A stretch of DNA of 14,180 nucleotides from Methylovulum sp. (GCA_028713595.1 JAQTNZ010000020.1:1-14180); one strand, 5' to 3'. Positions 6,569 to 13,176 are shown, counted from the stretch's first letter. Made by a program: numbers and translations. Notes: generated by a model not told the origin, from the sequence alone.

Positions 6569-7855
6569 TTACAGCCTAACAGCCGACACATACTGCTCGC
6601 CCGCCGCCGTCAGCCGGACGGTACTGATTTGGTTTTCCAAAGACGCGTTGTTATCGATCACACAAGCTACCCGCAAATAATTGGGGGTATAGCCAAACAC
6701 CCGTTGCTGGTCATCGCCGACGGGTTCGCGGTAGCCTTCCCATAACACCGGAAAGGTTTTGCCCAAATTAGCGTGGCAAAACGCTTGTTTTAGGTCATTG
6801 GCATAGCCATGCAACTGCTGGCTGCGTTGTTTTTTGACTTCGCTGGCGATCTGGTTAGGCAGTCCGGCGGCTTTGGTGCCTTCGCGCTTTGAATAGGTGA
6901 AGATATGGATATGGCCGAAGCCTGTTTGCCTGATAAAATCAACGCTGTCTTGCCATTCCTGTTCGGTTTCGCCCGGAAAACCGACAATAATATCCGTGGT
7001 GACGTTAAAATCGGCCACCTGGGCGCGTAATTGGCTGACAATAGCCGCAAATTCTTCGGTTTTGCACCGCCGTGCCATCCGCCGCAACACACTGTCCGAG
7101 CCGCTTTGCAAAGGCAGGTGCAAATGCGGCATCAGGCGCGGGTTTTGGAACAGGGCAAAAAATTCATCGGTAAATTCCCACGGTTCCAACGAGCCTAGAC
7201 GCAAGCGCGGGATGTCGGTTTGGCTGAGTATGGCCTTTACCAAAGCCACCAGATCAAGCCCCAAATCGCTGCCATAACCGCCCAGATGGACACCCGTAAG
7301 AATGGCTTCGGTAATGCCTTGGGCCGATAAGGCGTTGATTTCGTCAACCACAGCCTGCACCGGACGGCTGGACTCTTCGCCCCTGGCCACCGTGACAATG
7401 CAAAACGTGCAACGGTAGCGGCAACCGTCTTGCACTTTGACAAACGCCCGTTGGCGGCCACGGGTGAACAGGGATATTTCGCCCGGCTCGGTGGACATCG
7501 CCGGCATAGTGCCCATAGCCAATTCGCTGAGGGCTTTTGCCACCAGCTGGTTTTTGTCCTGGTTGCCGACCACCAAATCAACGCCCATCAGCGCGGCGGC
7601 CTCGTCAGGGTTTAAGGTCGCATAACAGCCGCTGACCACCAGCTTTGCTTGCGGATTGTCGCGGTGGATACGCCGGATCAGGTTACGCGACTTACGCGCA
7701 GCATCTTGGGTGACGGCACAGGAATTGATGACCACCAGATGGGCGGCTTCCGCCTGACGGGTGATCTGATGGCCGGCTGTTTGGAAGGCCTGCGCCCATG
7801 TCTCCAGTTCCGCTTCATTCAAACGGCAGCCTAGGGTTTTAAGGTGTACTAACAT
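6569..7855 (-). CDS. mtaB: tRNA (t6A37)-methylthiotransferase MtaB
   Basis: A 428-residue radical-SAM methylthiotransferase that adds a methylthio group at C2 of t6A37 in tRNAs reading ANN codons (ms2t6A). The N-terminal UPF0004 domain has the cluster cysteines Cys10 (in VHLKTLGCRLNEAE), Cys46 (NSCAVT) and Cys77 (SGCYAT). The radical-SAM motif is C145-RYR-C149-TF-C152. The opening VHLKTLGCRLNE is typical of MtaB rather than MiaB or RimO. The last ~60 residues fit a TRAM RNA-binding domain. I chose the ATG at 7855 because the family motif begins 2 residues later; the frame also allows a TTG at 7894. No clear Shine-Dalgarno precedes either. It is monocistronic by context, divergent from the DUF721 gene across a 211-bp gap. 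Confidence 0.93.
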   Translation of the reverse strand: MLVHLKTLGCRLNEAELETWAQAFQTAGHQITRQAEAAHLVVINSCAVTQDAARKSRNLIRRIHRDNPQAKLVVSGCYATLNPDEAAALMGVDLVVGNQDKNQLVAKALSELAMGTMPAMSTEPGEISLFTRGRQRAFVKVQDGCRYRCTFCIVTVARGEESSRPVQAVVDEINALSAQGITEAILTGVHLGGYGSDLGLDLVALVKAILSQTDIPRLRLGSLEPWEFTDEFFALFQNPRLMPHLHLPLQSGSDSVLRRMARRCKTEEFAAIVSQLRAQVADFNVTTDIIVGFPGETEQEWQDSVDFIRQTGFGHIHIFTYSKREGTKAAGLPNQIASEVKKQRSQQLHGYANDLKQAFCHANLGKTFPVLWEGYREPVGDDQQRVFGYTPNYLRVACVIDNNASLENQISTVRLTAAGEQYVSAVRL

Positions 7856-7906
7856 GATGTCAAAAAAACTGATGAATAATAAAAAGCGGTGCAAGGCTTA
7901 AATCCC

Positions 7907-7945
7907 AAGCCGCTGGGCAACGGCCATTGATGGCCGGAACGGCTT
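7907..7945. repeat. Nested dyad between divergent mtaB and dciA-like genes
   Basis: An inner palindrome CGGCCAT-TG-ATGGCCG (7921-7936) lies inside an outer pair AAGCCG (7907-7912) and CGGCTT (7940-7945). The site lies 52-90 nt upstream of the mtaB start, in the shared control region. It could be an operator or an mRNA leader structure. A copy of the half-site string ATGGCCGGA recurs at 7994-8002. Confidence 0.4.
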
Positions 7946-8033
7946 AAAAACCATAATATTTGCAGGGGAAAATAACCTTAAAGTGTTGGACTTATGGCCG
8001 GATAGGGTTTATAAGGCACTAAAAATGGCGGCT

Positions 8034-8058
8034 GGCGAAAGCTTTTAAGGCTTTCGCC
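8034..8058 (+). repeat. 9-bp perfect stem-loop just upstream of the DUF721 gene
   Basis: GGCGAAAGC (8034-8042) pairs with GCTTTCGCC (8050-8058) around a 7-nt loop. It ends 8 nt before the first ATG (8067). In a transcript it would cover the ribosome-binding region of that ATG, which argues either for translational control or for use of one of the later ATGs. Confidence 0.5.
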
Positions 8059-8066
8059 GTCCTTGG

Positions 8067-8540
8067 ATGTCCAACTTAAGCATGATGGCAACAATGTCTT
8101 TTCGCATCCCACTTTCGTATCAAAATCGGATGTTTGGCTATTATCTTAACCAAATCGGCCAGCAACAGCAGTTATTGCAACACATCCGGCAACGCTTGCC
8201 GGAACATATGGCAAAACATGCCCGCCATTGCTTGGTCAGCAAAAACACCCTGATGGTGTATACCGATTCGGCGGTATGGGCTTCGCAATTGCGTTTTTAT
8301 CGGCAAACCTTATTGGCGGATATTGCCACCCTGTCCAACGGCGCCGTACAGAACCTACAAATCAAAGTCATGACCGAAACCTTCGGTGCAACTGCACGGG
8401 TGCGGCATAAGACAAACATCCCCTCGCTTGCCACCATCGAAATGATGGCGCAACAAAGCGCCAGCATCACTGACCAACCCTTACAGCAGGCCTTGCAACG
8501 GCTTAACGCCACCTTAAAAAGACGCACTAAGGAAGGCTGA
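8067..8540 (+). CDS. DUF721-family protein, DciA-like (replicative helicase loader family)
   Basis: Up to 157 residues. The centre, with LPEHMAKHARHCLVSKNTLMVYTDSAVWASQLRFYRQTLL, matches the DUF721/DciA signature, in which a 'dS.aWA..LRf' segment closes a small KH-like domain. DciA interacts with the DnaB replicative helicase and is the common loader where DnaC/DnaI is absent. The C-terminal part (about 110-157) is polar and likely flexible, as in other members. The start is uncertain: ATGs occur at 8067, 8082, 8085 and 8094 with no good Shine-Dalgarno, and a stem-loop ends 8 nt before the first. In many proteobacteria dciA lies near secA or lpxC; here it is solitary, between mtaB and ctpA. 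A stem-loop follows its stop. Confidence 0.75.
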   Translation: MSNLSMMATMSFRIPLSYQNRMFGYYLNQIGQQQQLLQHIRQRLPEHMAKHARHCLVSKNTLMVYTDSAVWASQLRFYRQTLLADIATLSNGAVQNLQIKVMTETFGATARVRHKTNIPSLATIEMMAQQSASITDQPLQQALQRLNATLKRRTKEG

Positions 8541-8552
8541 ACCCTAAACAGG

Positions 8553-8579
8553 CAAGGGCTGGCATAAAGCCAGCCCTTG
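8553..8579. terminator. 11-bp perfect stem-loop between convergent dciA-like and ctpA genes
   Basis: CAAGGGCTGGC (8553-8563) pairs perfectly with GCCAGCCCTTG (8569-8579) around a 5-nt ATAAA loop. It starts 12 nt after the DUF721 stop and lies before the convergent ctpA end, so a bidirectional terminator is likely although no T-run follows. A second, looser pair, GGGCGGCA (8599-8606) with TGCCGCCC (8621-8628), lies nearer ctpA and may serve its 3' end. Confidence 0.6.
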
Positions 8580-8656
8580 AGAGGCCGTAACGCGGGGTGG
8601 GCGGCACTTATCGCCAAACCTGCCGCCCTACGGGGTTTGTGGGCAAGCAGCGGCCA

Positions 8657-9970
8657 TCATTTGGCTTTCATGATGCTGATGCCTTTCAATAAATTCAACG
8701 CTTCCGACAAGGCATAATCTTTCATATCGACATTGTCTTTGTCCTTATCTTCAACAGTTGCCGACCCCGCCGCGCCCTTGTCTTTGTTGTTTTGCAAATG
8801 CCCGGACAAATCGGCTTCCTTAACCGGGGTAAAATCCGATTTATCCAATGCTTCCAGCTTGACCCGCGCCAAAGCGATGTCCGGCTCGATGCCTTTCGCT
8901 TGGATGGAGCGTCCAGAGGGCGTGAAATAACGTGCCGTGGTCAATTTGATAGCCGCCCCGTTAGTGGTCGGTAAAATGGTTTGCACCGAGCCTTTACCGA
9001 ACGATTTTTCACCCATAATGATGGCGCGTTTTTGATCTTGCAAAGCCCCGGCGACAATTTCCGAAGCCGATGCCGAACCGGCGTTAATCAGCACCACCAT
9101 CGGCGCACCGTTAACCAAATCGTCAGGGGCGGCGTTAAAGCGCATTTCTGAGTTTTCGATACGGCCTTCGGTATAGACAATCAGGCCGCCGGTCAAAAAC
9201 GCGTCACTGACTTTGACCGCCGCATCCAAGACACCGCCGGGGTTGTTGCGCAAATCCAGCACCAAGCCTTTCAGGTTGCCGCCATTTTCCTTTTTCAGCG
9301 CCGCCAGCGATTCGGTGAGGTTGTCGCCCGTACCGGATTGGAAACTGCTGATACGCACATAGCCATAACCTTTTTCCAGCAACTTGTTTTTGACGCTTTT
9401 GACTTTGATGATGTCCCGCGCTATGGAAAACTTCAGCGGCGTTTCCGCACCTTCACGCACCACGGTCAACAAAATTTTGCTGCCCGGCTCGCCGCGCATG
9501 GCTTTGACGGCATCCGGCAAAGACATGCCTTTGACCGGCTTATCGTCCAATTTGACAATTAAGTCGCCCGCTTTTAGACCCGCCTTTTGCGCGGGGGTGT
9601 CATCAATCGGGGAAACGACTTTGATAAAACCATTTTCCATGGTCACTTCAATGCCTAGGCCGCCAAATTGGCCGGTGGTGCCTTCTTTCAATTCCTGGTA
9701 TTCATCCGCCACCAAATACGCCGAGTGGGGGTCCAAACCGCTTAACATGCCGCGAATCGCATCTTCGAGCAATTTCTTGTCAGAAACCGGCTCGACATAA
9801 TCGCGTTTGATACGGCCAAAAATTTCGGTAAACGTCCGTAAATCCTCAAATGGCAAGGTATCTGCCACTGGCTCGTTATCTTTATCGGCAAAGACACTGC
9901 CACAGTTACCGACAACAACACCTAACATGATGCCTAGCGACAAAATAAATACATTTTTCTTTTTTAGCAT
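8657..9970 (-). CDS. ctpA: Carboxyl-terminal processing protease, S41 family
   Basis: A 437-residue periplasmic serine protease of family S41A. A signal peptide spans about 1-28 (KKK, then a hydrophobic run, SVFA cleavage region). A PDZ domain lies at about 100-185, with the GLGIEV and GLKAGDLIVKLDD segments. The catalytic core has Ser301 (in NAGSASASE), Lys326 (FGKGS) and Gln330; the 25-residue Ser-Lys and 4-residue Lys-Gln spacings equal those of Bacillus CtpB. The tail (about 385-425) is a Lys/Asp-rich low-complexity linker. Such proteases trim or degrade cell-envelope proteins, often peptidoglycan hydrolases. GGAG lies 11 nt before the ATG. It follows envC on the same strand after a 172-bp gap that shows no clear promoter, so the two are probably co-transcribed; the gpmI-envC-ctpA order is common in Gammaproteobacteria. 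Confidence 0.93.
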   Translation of the reverse strand: MLKKKNVFILSLGIMLGVVVGNCGSVFADKDNEPVADTLPFEDLRTFTEIFGRIKRDYVEPVSDKKLLEDAIRGMLSGLDPHSAYLVADEYQELKEGTTGQFGGLGIEVTMENGFIKVVSPIDDTPAQKAGLKAGDLIVKLDDKPVKGMSLPDAVKAMRGEPGSKILLTVVREGAETPLKFSIARDIIKVKSVKNKLLEKGYGYVRISSFQSGTGDNLTESLAALKKENGGNLKGLVLDLRNNPGGVLDAAVKVSDAFLTGGLIVYTEGRIENSEMRFNAAPDDLVNGAPMVVLINAGSASASEIVAGALQDQKRAIIMGEKSFGKGSVQTILPTTNGAAIKLTTARYFTPSGRSIQAKGIEPDIALARVKLEALDKSDFTPVKEADLSGHLQNNKDKGAAGSATVEDKDKDNVDMKDYALSEALNLLKGISIMKAK

Positions 9971-10142
9971 GTGTCTTAAAACTCCAAATCCTCTAATTGT
10001 CTGTTCTCATGAATGAGCGATTATTTGCTGCGGCTAAGTGACCTTGCCCACATTTTTTAACACTGAAAGGTCAAACACCCACACCCTAACCGGCTAACCG
10101 CCGATGCTTTAGCAGATCCCTAACACATCGGACAGGCACGGC
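9971..10142. other. envC-ctpA intergenic gap
   Basis: These 172 bases hold no convincing ORF. A small palindrome CTCAT-GA-ATGAG is present at 10006-10017, and CCGATG (10101-10106) with CATCGG (10126-10131) could form a weak, wide-loop stem just past the envC stop. No promoter was recognised. Confidence 0.35.
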
Positions 10143-11348
10143 TTAATAGCCCCGGCACCAGACCAACGGATCAATCGGCTGGGCATTTTTGCGGATGCCA
10201 AAATACAGGCCAGGTTGGCTACGGCCACCACTTTGCCCGACGCTGGCAATGACTTCCCCCGCCTTTACCGTGTCGTTGACTTGCTTAAACAGGCTTTGGT
10301 TAAACGCATACAAGCTCATATAGCCATCGCCGTGATCAATAATCACCAGATACCCGTAACTGCGCATCCAGTCGGCGAAAGTGATTTTGCCCGCCGCCAC
10401 CGCATGGACATCAAGCCCTTCTTTGGCCTCAATCAACACCCCGCCTTCCGCGCCCAAGCCGCTGGCACTGCGCATCACCTTACCTTGGACAGGCCAGGAC
10501 AATTTGCCTTTTAAATGGCTAAAACCACCTTGCACATCGGCAAAACCCTTATCCGGCACGGCAGCTTGCCCATCGCCAGCGGCAGCTTCGCCAGTAGCGG
10601 CCGGCACGGGGGGGCTGGCCTTAATGCCCAATTCCTGTGGCAAAGAGGCGATCAAAGCGCGTAGCTTGTTTTCGCTTTCCGCCAAATAATTGAGCTGTTC
10701 TTGATAGGAGGTGGCCGCCATATCCGCCAGCAACGCCTTACGTTGTTGCCTGACCCCATTCAGTGCGGCTTGCTGCATTTTTTTTTGCTGTAAATCCAAC
10801 TCCAATTGTTGGGTTTCCGCTTGTTTTTGCTTATCCCACCGTTCCAAGTTTTGGATTGAGGTTTCCAGTTGGGCAATCTTCGCCAAGCGGGCTTTGTTGA
10901 TATAGCTGTAATATATCATCATTCGGCTGGATAGGGCGGGGTCTTGCTGATTCAACAACAATTTTAATTCTTCCTGTTGCCCCATTTCATAAGCGGCTTT
11001 GACCTGACCCGCCAGTTCCTTACGCTCTTTGGCGATAGCCCGCTGGCAGGCCAGTATCTCAAGTTCGATTTTGTCTATATTGCGGCGTTTTTGTTCAATT
11101 TGTTTATATAAATACCGCAGTGTCGCGGCAATCTCGCCATAGCGCTTTTCCACATCGGCCAACACTTGCTCCAGATTGTCTTGGGGCAAGGGGGCGACAG
11201 AAGCCGCATCAGACGGGGCATTGTCAGGTTCTAAAGCCTCGGCTTCAAAGGCCATGCCGGCCTGTCCCGCCAAGTCGGCATCATCAATGGCCTCCACCTG
11301 TTGCCAGTAGCCAGCGAACAACACGCCTAGTAGCAGCAGCCTTTTCAT
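10143..11348 (-). CDS. envC: EnvC-like murein hydrolase activator (degenerate LytM/M23)
   Basis: A 401-residue periplasmic protein. A signal peptide (1-20, MKRLLLLGVLFAGY, cleavage near VEA) is followed by a long coiled-coil region rich in Gln, Glu, Lys and Leu (about 55-235), a Pro/Ala/Gly linker (about 244-268) and a C-terminal LytM/M23 domain (about 280-400). The zinc-binding positions of active M23 enzymes are lost: the first H...D site reads GGVLIEA, the YAH motif reads YAF (Phe349), and the HFEIR-type histidine is Tyr382. Only His339 (DHGDGY) remains. This is the pattern of EnvC, which does not cut peptidoglycan but activates amidases AmiA/AmiB during division. Its ATG begins 7 nt after the stop of the gpmI remnant, and its Shine-Dalgarno (GGAGA) abuts the start codon, which suggests translational coupling to the remnant. 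Confidence 0.88.
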   Translation of the reverse strand: MKRLLLLGVLFAGYWQQVEAIDDADLAGQAGMAFEAEALEPDNAPSDAASVAPLPQDNLEQVLADVEKRYGEIAATLRYLYKQIEQKRRNIDKIELEILACQRAIAKERKELAGQVKAAYEMGQQEELKLLLNQQDPALSSRMMIYYSYINKARLAKIAQLETSIQNLERWDKQKQAETQQLELDLQQKKMQQAALNGVRQQRKALLADMAATSYQEQLNYLAESENKLRALIASLPQELGIKASPPVPAATGEAAAGDGQAAVPDKGFADVQGGFSHLKGKLSWPVQGKVMRSASGLGAEGGVLIEAKEGLDVHAVAAGKITFADWMRSYGYLVIIDHGDGYMSLYAFNQSLFKQVNDTVKAGEVIASVGQSGGRSQPGLYFGIRKNAQPIDPLVWCRGY

Positions 11349-11355
11349 TCTCCGC

Positions 11356-11562
11356 TTATGCAGCCTTCAGCAAAAACTTGCCGCTCATTTCAATCGGTTG
11401 GGTGACACCTAAGATAGCCGGCATCATCGGAGCCAAATCAGGCAAGCCGCCACCGGACATTGGCAGGGTGTCCGCTAGGGCAATGGCCTTGTCTTGCCGG
11501 TTTGAGGCGTGGCCGAATCCGTTAAGGATCAGGAACACCAGAGGTTTCAATCGCTTCAACAT
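11356..11562 (-). pseudogene. gpmI: Internally deleted gpmI (iPGM) remnant, 68-codon in-frame scar
   Basis: This 68-codon ORF reads as the two ends of cofactor-independent phosphoglycerate mutase joined in frame. Residues 6-35 (KPLVFLILNGFGHASNRQDK, AIALADTLPM) match the GpmI start, where E. coli GpmM has [20 protein letters not shown] followed by AIFSAKTPVM. Residues 36-68 (GGGLPDLAPMMPAILGVTQP, IEMSGKFLLKAA) match the end, GGKLSDIAPTM...EMTGKPL. About 440 of the usual ~510 residues are missing, including the catalytic Ser and nearly all metal ligands; the Asp of the N-terminal DGxG metal motif is Asn14. The join lies near 11450-11465. It sits exactly where intact gpmI stands in gpmI-envC operons. 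The start has a good AGGAG 11 nt upstream and there is no internal stop, so it is probably still translated, perhaps only to feed ribosomes to envC 7 nt downstream. The enzyme activity must come from elsewhere in the genome. Confidence 0.85.
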
Positions 11563-11836
11563 GGTTTATTTATCTCCTGACACTGAAAAAAACTGTAATT
11601 GTAAAAGATTCTCACTATCCGTTACCCATAATGCAAAAAAGTAAGGTATCATTTTAGAAATTGCCGGATAGCCATCATTTATGGCATTGTCGCGAGACAA
11701 AAGACAAGCCATATTATCAAGTAATTGCTATATTAATACACCTTGCCGGCCTTGGATATTAATAATCCCACAACGAAAATCGCCAAAGGTCGCTTCCCTA
11801 AAAAGAAACCATCTTTTCCTGACATTAAAAATTTGT
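11563..11836. promoter_or_regulatory. Divergent control region between gpmI remnant/envC and arsR
   Basis: A 274-bp gap between divergent operons. Two small dyads sit side by side: GCCAT-CATTT-ATGGC (11671-11685) and TTGTC-GCGA-GACAA (11687-11700). The second overlaps a possible -35 (TTGTCG, 11687-11692), followed by an AT-rich stretch with TATTAT at 11712-11717 (19-bp spacing, too long for confidence) or CATATT at 11710-11715 (17-bp spacing). The dyads are candidate operators for the ArsR protein encoded next door. The leftward promoter was not identified with confidence; TTGCAT...GAGAAT with 17-bp spacing just upstream of the remnant is a weak possibility. Confidence 0.35.
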
Positions 11837-12151
11837 ATGGACACGAAACACGACATTTTATACGATGAAAACGACATCAACAAAGCGGCGCGTTGCCTAA
11901 AGGCCATGTCGCACCCTTTGCGCTTGAAAATTTTGTGCATTTTGGGCAAAGAATCGATTAGCGTCCAAGATATTGTCGCGCAAGTCGGCACTAGCCAAAG
12001 CAACATTTCCCAACATCTTTCGATACTTCGGGAAAAAAACATCCTAGCCACCAAAAAAGAAGCCAACCGTGTTTACTATTATATAGACGATCAACGCATG
12101 ATCCAGTTAATTGATATGATGCGCGAAGTCTTTTGTACTAAGCCACACTGA
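11837..12151 (+). CDS. ArsR-family repressor with BigR/SqrR-type cysteine pair (candidate persulfide sensor)
   Basis: A 104-residue winged helix-turn-helix regulator. The ArsR signature is clear: LKAMSHPLRLKILCIL (21-36), the recognition region VGTSQSNISQHLSILRE (50-66) and the wing KKEANRVYYYID (73-84). It lacks the ELCVC metal site of ArsR. Instead it has Cys34 at the end of the first conserved helix and Cys100 in the last helix. Their 66-residue separation equals that of the sulfide/persulfide sensors BigR (Cys42/Cys108) and SqrR (Cys41/Cys107), which form a disulfide or tetrasulfide link when sulfane sulfur is present and then release DNA. A third Cys is at 20. The next gene, 42 nt downstream, is a rhodanese, which fits. 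I start at 11837 where the family homology begins; the frame is open back to an ATG at 11681, but that extension has no family features. No Shine-Dalgarno is seen. Confidence 0.8.
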   Translation: MDTKHDILYDENDINKAARCLKAMSHPLRLKILCILGKESISVQDIVAQVGTSQSNISQHLSILREKNILATKKEANRVYYYIDDQRMIQLIDMMREVFCTKPH

Positions 12152-12193
12152 TGTATCTACGCCACTTACTTAACCTAAACGACCCACATTGCT

Positions 12194-12646
12194 ATGGACA
12201 ACTATTCCCGTTATCTAGAATTTGCCGCCAACCACTATCTCTTGTCGCTAGGCTTGGCTGTGGTGACGTACCTGTTAATCCAGGAATTCTTTGATACCGC
12301 CTTTAAAAAATTCGCCAACATCTCGCCATTGCTGGCCGTCGCTAAAATGAACGAGGAAAACGTCGTCATTATTGACGTGCGCGAACCTTTGGAATTTACC
12401 GAAAGCCATATTGCCGACGCACGGAACACGCCTTTGAGCAAATTGGCCGAACACTTGCCAAGCCTTGAAGCCTATAAAAAGACCCCGGTGCTGGTCGCTT
12501 GCCAGACGGGCGCACGTTCGGCAACGGCGGGAAAACAGCTTGCCAAAGCCGGTTTTGAACAGGTGTTCGTCATCACCGGCGGCATGGCCGCTTGGGAAAA
12601 CGATTACAAACTGCCGGTAAAAATCAGCAAGAAGAAAAAAGCTTAA
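12194..12646 (+). CDS. Membrane-anchored rhodanese, YibN type
   Basis: A 150-residue single-domain rhodanese (sulfurtransferase) with an N-terminal membrane anchor (about 14-31, HYLLSLGLAVVTYLLIQ). The rhodanese domain spans about 43-140: an IIDVREPLEF motif (59-68) and the active-site loop Cys103-QTGARS, the C-x-x-G-x-R-S form able to carry a persulfide on Cys103. A GGMAAW segment (129-134) and a Lys-rich tail complete the YibN pattern. The catalytic domain probably faces the cytoplasm. In E. coli yibN starts the yibN-grxC-secB-gpsA operon; here it is followed directly by secB, with an ArsR gene 42 nt upstream. The specific sulfur donor and acceptor cannot be told from sequence. No Shine-Dalgarno precedes the ATG. 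Confidence 0.87.
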   Translation: MDNYSRYLEFAANHYLLSLGLAVVTYLLIQEFFDTAFKKFANISPLLAVAKMNEENVVIIDVREPLEFTESHIADARNTPLSKLAEHLPSLEAYKKTPVLVACQTGARSATAGKQLAKAGFEQVFVITGGMAAWENDYKLPVKISKKKKA

Positions 12647-12659
12647 CAAAACCACCTTT

Positions 12660-12695
12660 TTTATCAATCCACCCATCAACCAGCCCATCAACCCA
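12660..12695 (+). repeat. Three degenerate 12-bp repeats in the secB leader
   Basis: The unit CCCATCAACCMN occurs at 12672-12683 and 12684-12695, with a weaker copy at 12660-12671. ATCAA recurs every 12 bp. The leader between yibN and secB is almost free of G, giving an unstructured A/C-rich mRNA with no Shine-Dalgarno. Confidence 0.5.
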
Positions 12696-12708
12696 CACCA
12701 CTTTTATT

Positions 12709-13176
12709 ATGGCCGAAGACAACAACAGCTTGGAAAAACAATTTTCTATCCAAAAAATCTACACAAAAGACCTGTCTTTTGAAACCCCCAACACCCCTGC
12801 GGTGTTCACCGCAAAATGGGAACCCGCCGTTGATTTCAACTTGGCGACCAATGTCGCCACCTTGGAACAAAACCTGTTCGAAGTGACCTTAAAAGTCACC
12901 ATCACCGTCAAATGCGCGGATGTGACCGCTTATTTGGTGGAAGTCAACCAAGCGGGCATTTTTGCCTTGGGCGGTTTCAACGACCAAGAAATGGGCCCGA
13001 TGATGGGTAGCTTCTGCCCCAACATCCTCTTCCCTTATGCGCGTGAGGCCATTTCTGACCTGGTCACCCGTGGCGGCTTCCCGCAATTGCTATTGGCTCC
13101 GGTCAATTTCGATGCCTTGTATGCGCAACACGTACAACAATTGCAACAAGCCCCCGGCACAGGCACTATCAACTAA
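12709..13176 (+). CDS. secB: Protein-export chaperone SecB
   Basis: A 155-residue cytoplasmic chaperone that forms a tetramer, holds preproteins unfolded and delivers them to SecA. Length and sequence fit throughout: FSIQKIYTKDLSFETPNTPAVF (13-34) is the N-terminal peptide-binding strand, and YLVEVNQAGIF, GSFCPNILFPYAREAISDLVTRGGFPQLLLAPVNFDALY (about 103-141) is the most conserved block of the family. The C-terminus is a polar Gln-rich tail. The ATG at 12709 is chosen because family homology begins at MAEDN; the open frame extends upstream through the end of yibN only by overlap. No Shine-Dalgarno is seen; the leader is A/C-rich with 12-bp repeats. gpsA follows after 5 nt, so the two are surely co-transcribed. 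The usual grxC gene between yibN and secB is absent. Confidence 0.96.
   Translation: MAEDNNSLEKQFSIQKIYTKDLSFETPNTPAVFTAKWEPAVDFNLATNVATLEQNLFEVTLKVTITVKCADVTAYLVEVNQAGIFALGGFNDQEMGPMMGSFCPNILFPYAREAISDLVTRGGFPQLLLAPVNFDALYAQHVQQLQQAPGTGTIN

Noticed and set aside
9895..9970. Lipoprotein signal in CtpA (VVGNC near residue 23)
   Set aside because: The residue before Cys is Asn, which does not fit a lipobox; an ordinary signal peptide ending SVFA is more likely.
11120..11644. 174-codon open frame on the plus strand
   Set aside because: It is antisense to the start of envC and the gpmI remnant, with low-complexity Arg/Pro/Ser content and no start signal.
11681..11836. N-terminal extension of the ArsR protein from an ATG at 11681
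   Set aside because: The added 52 residues show no family features and would cover the likely promoter and dyads; homology begins at 11837.
12660..12695. CRISPR-like or iteron array
   Set aside because: Only three degenerate 12-bp units without spacers; best seen as a simple tandem repeat in a leader.
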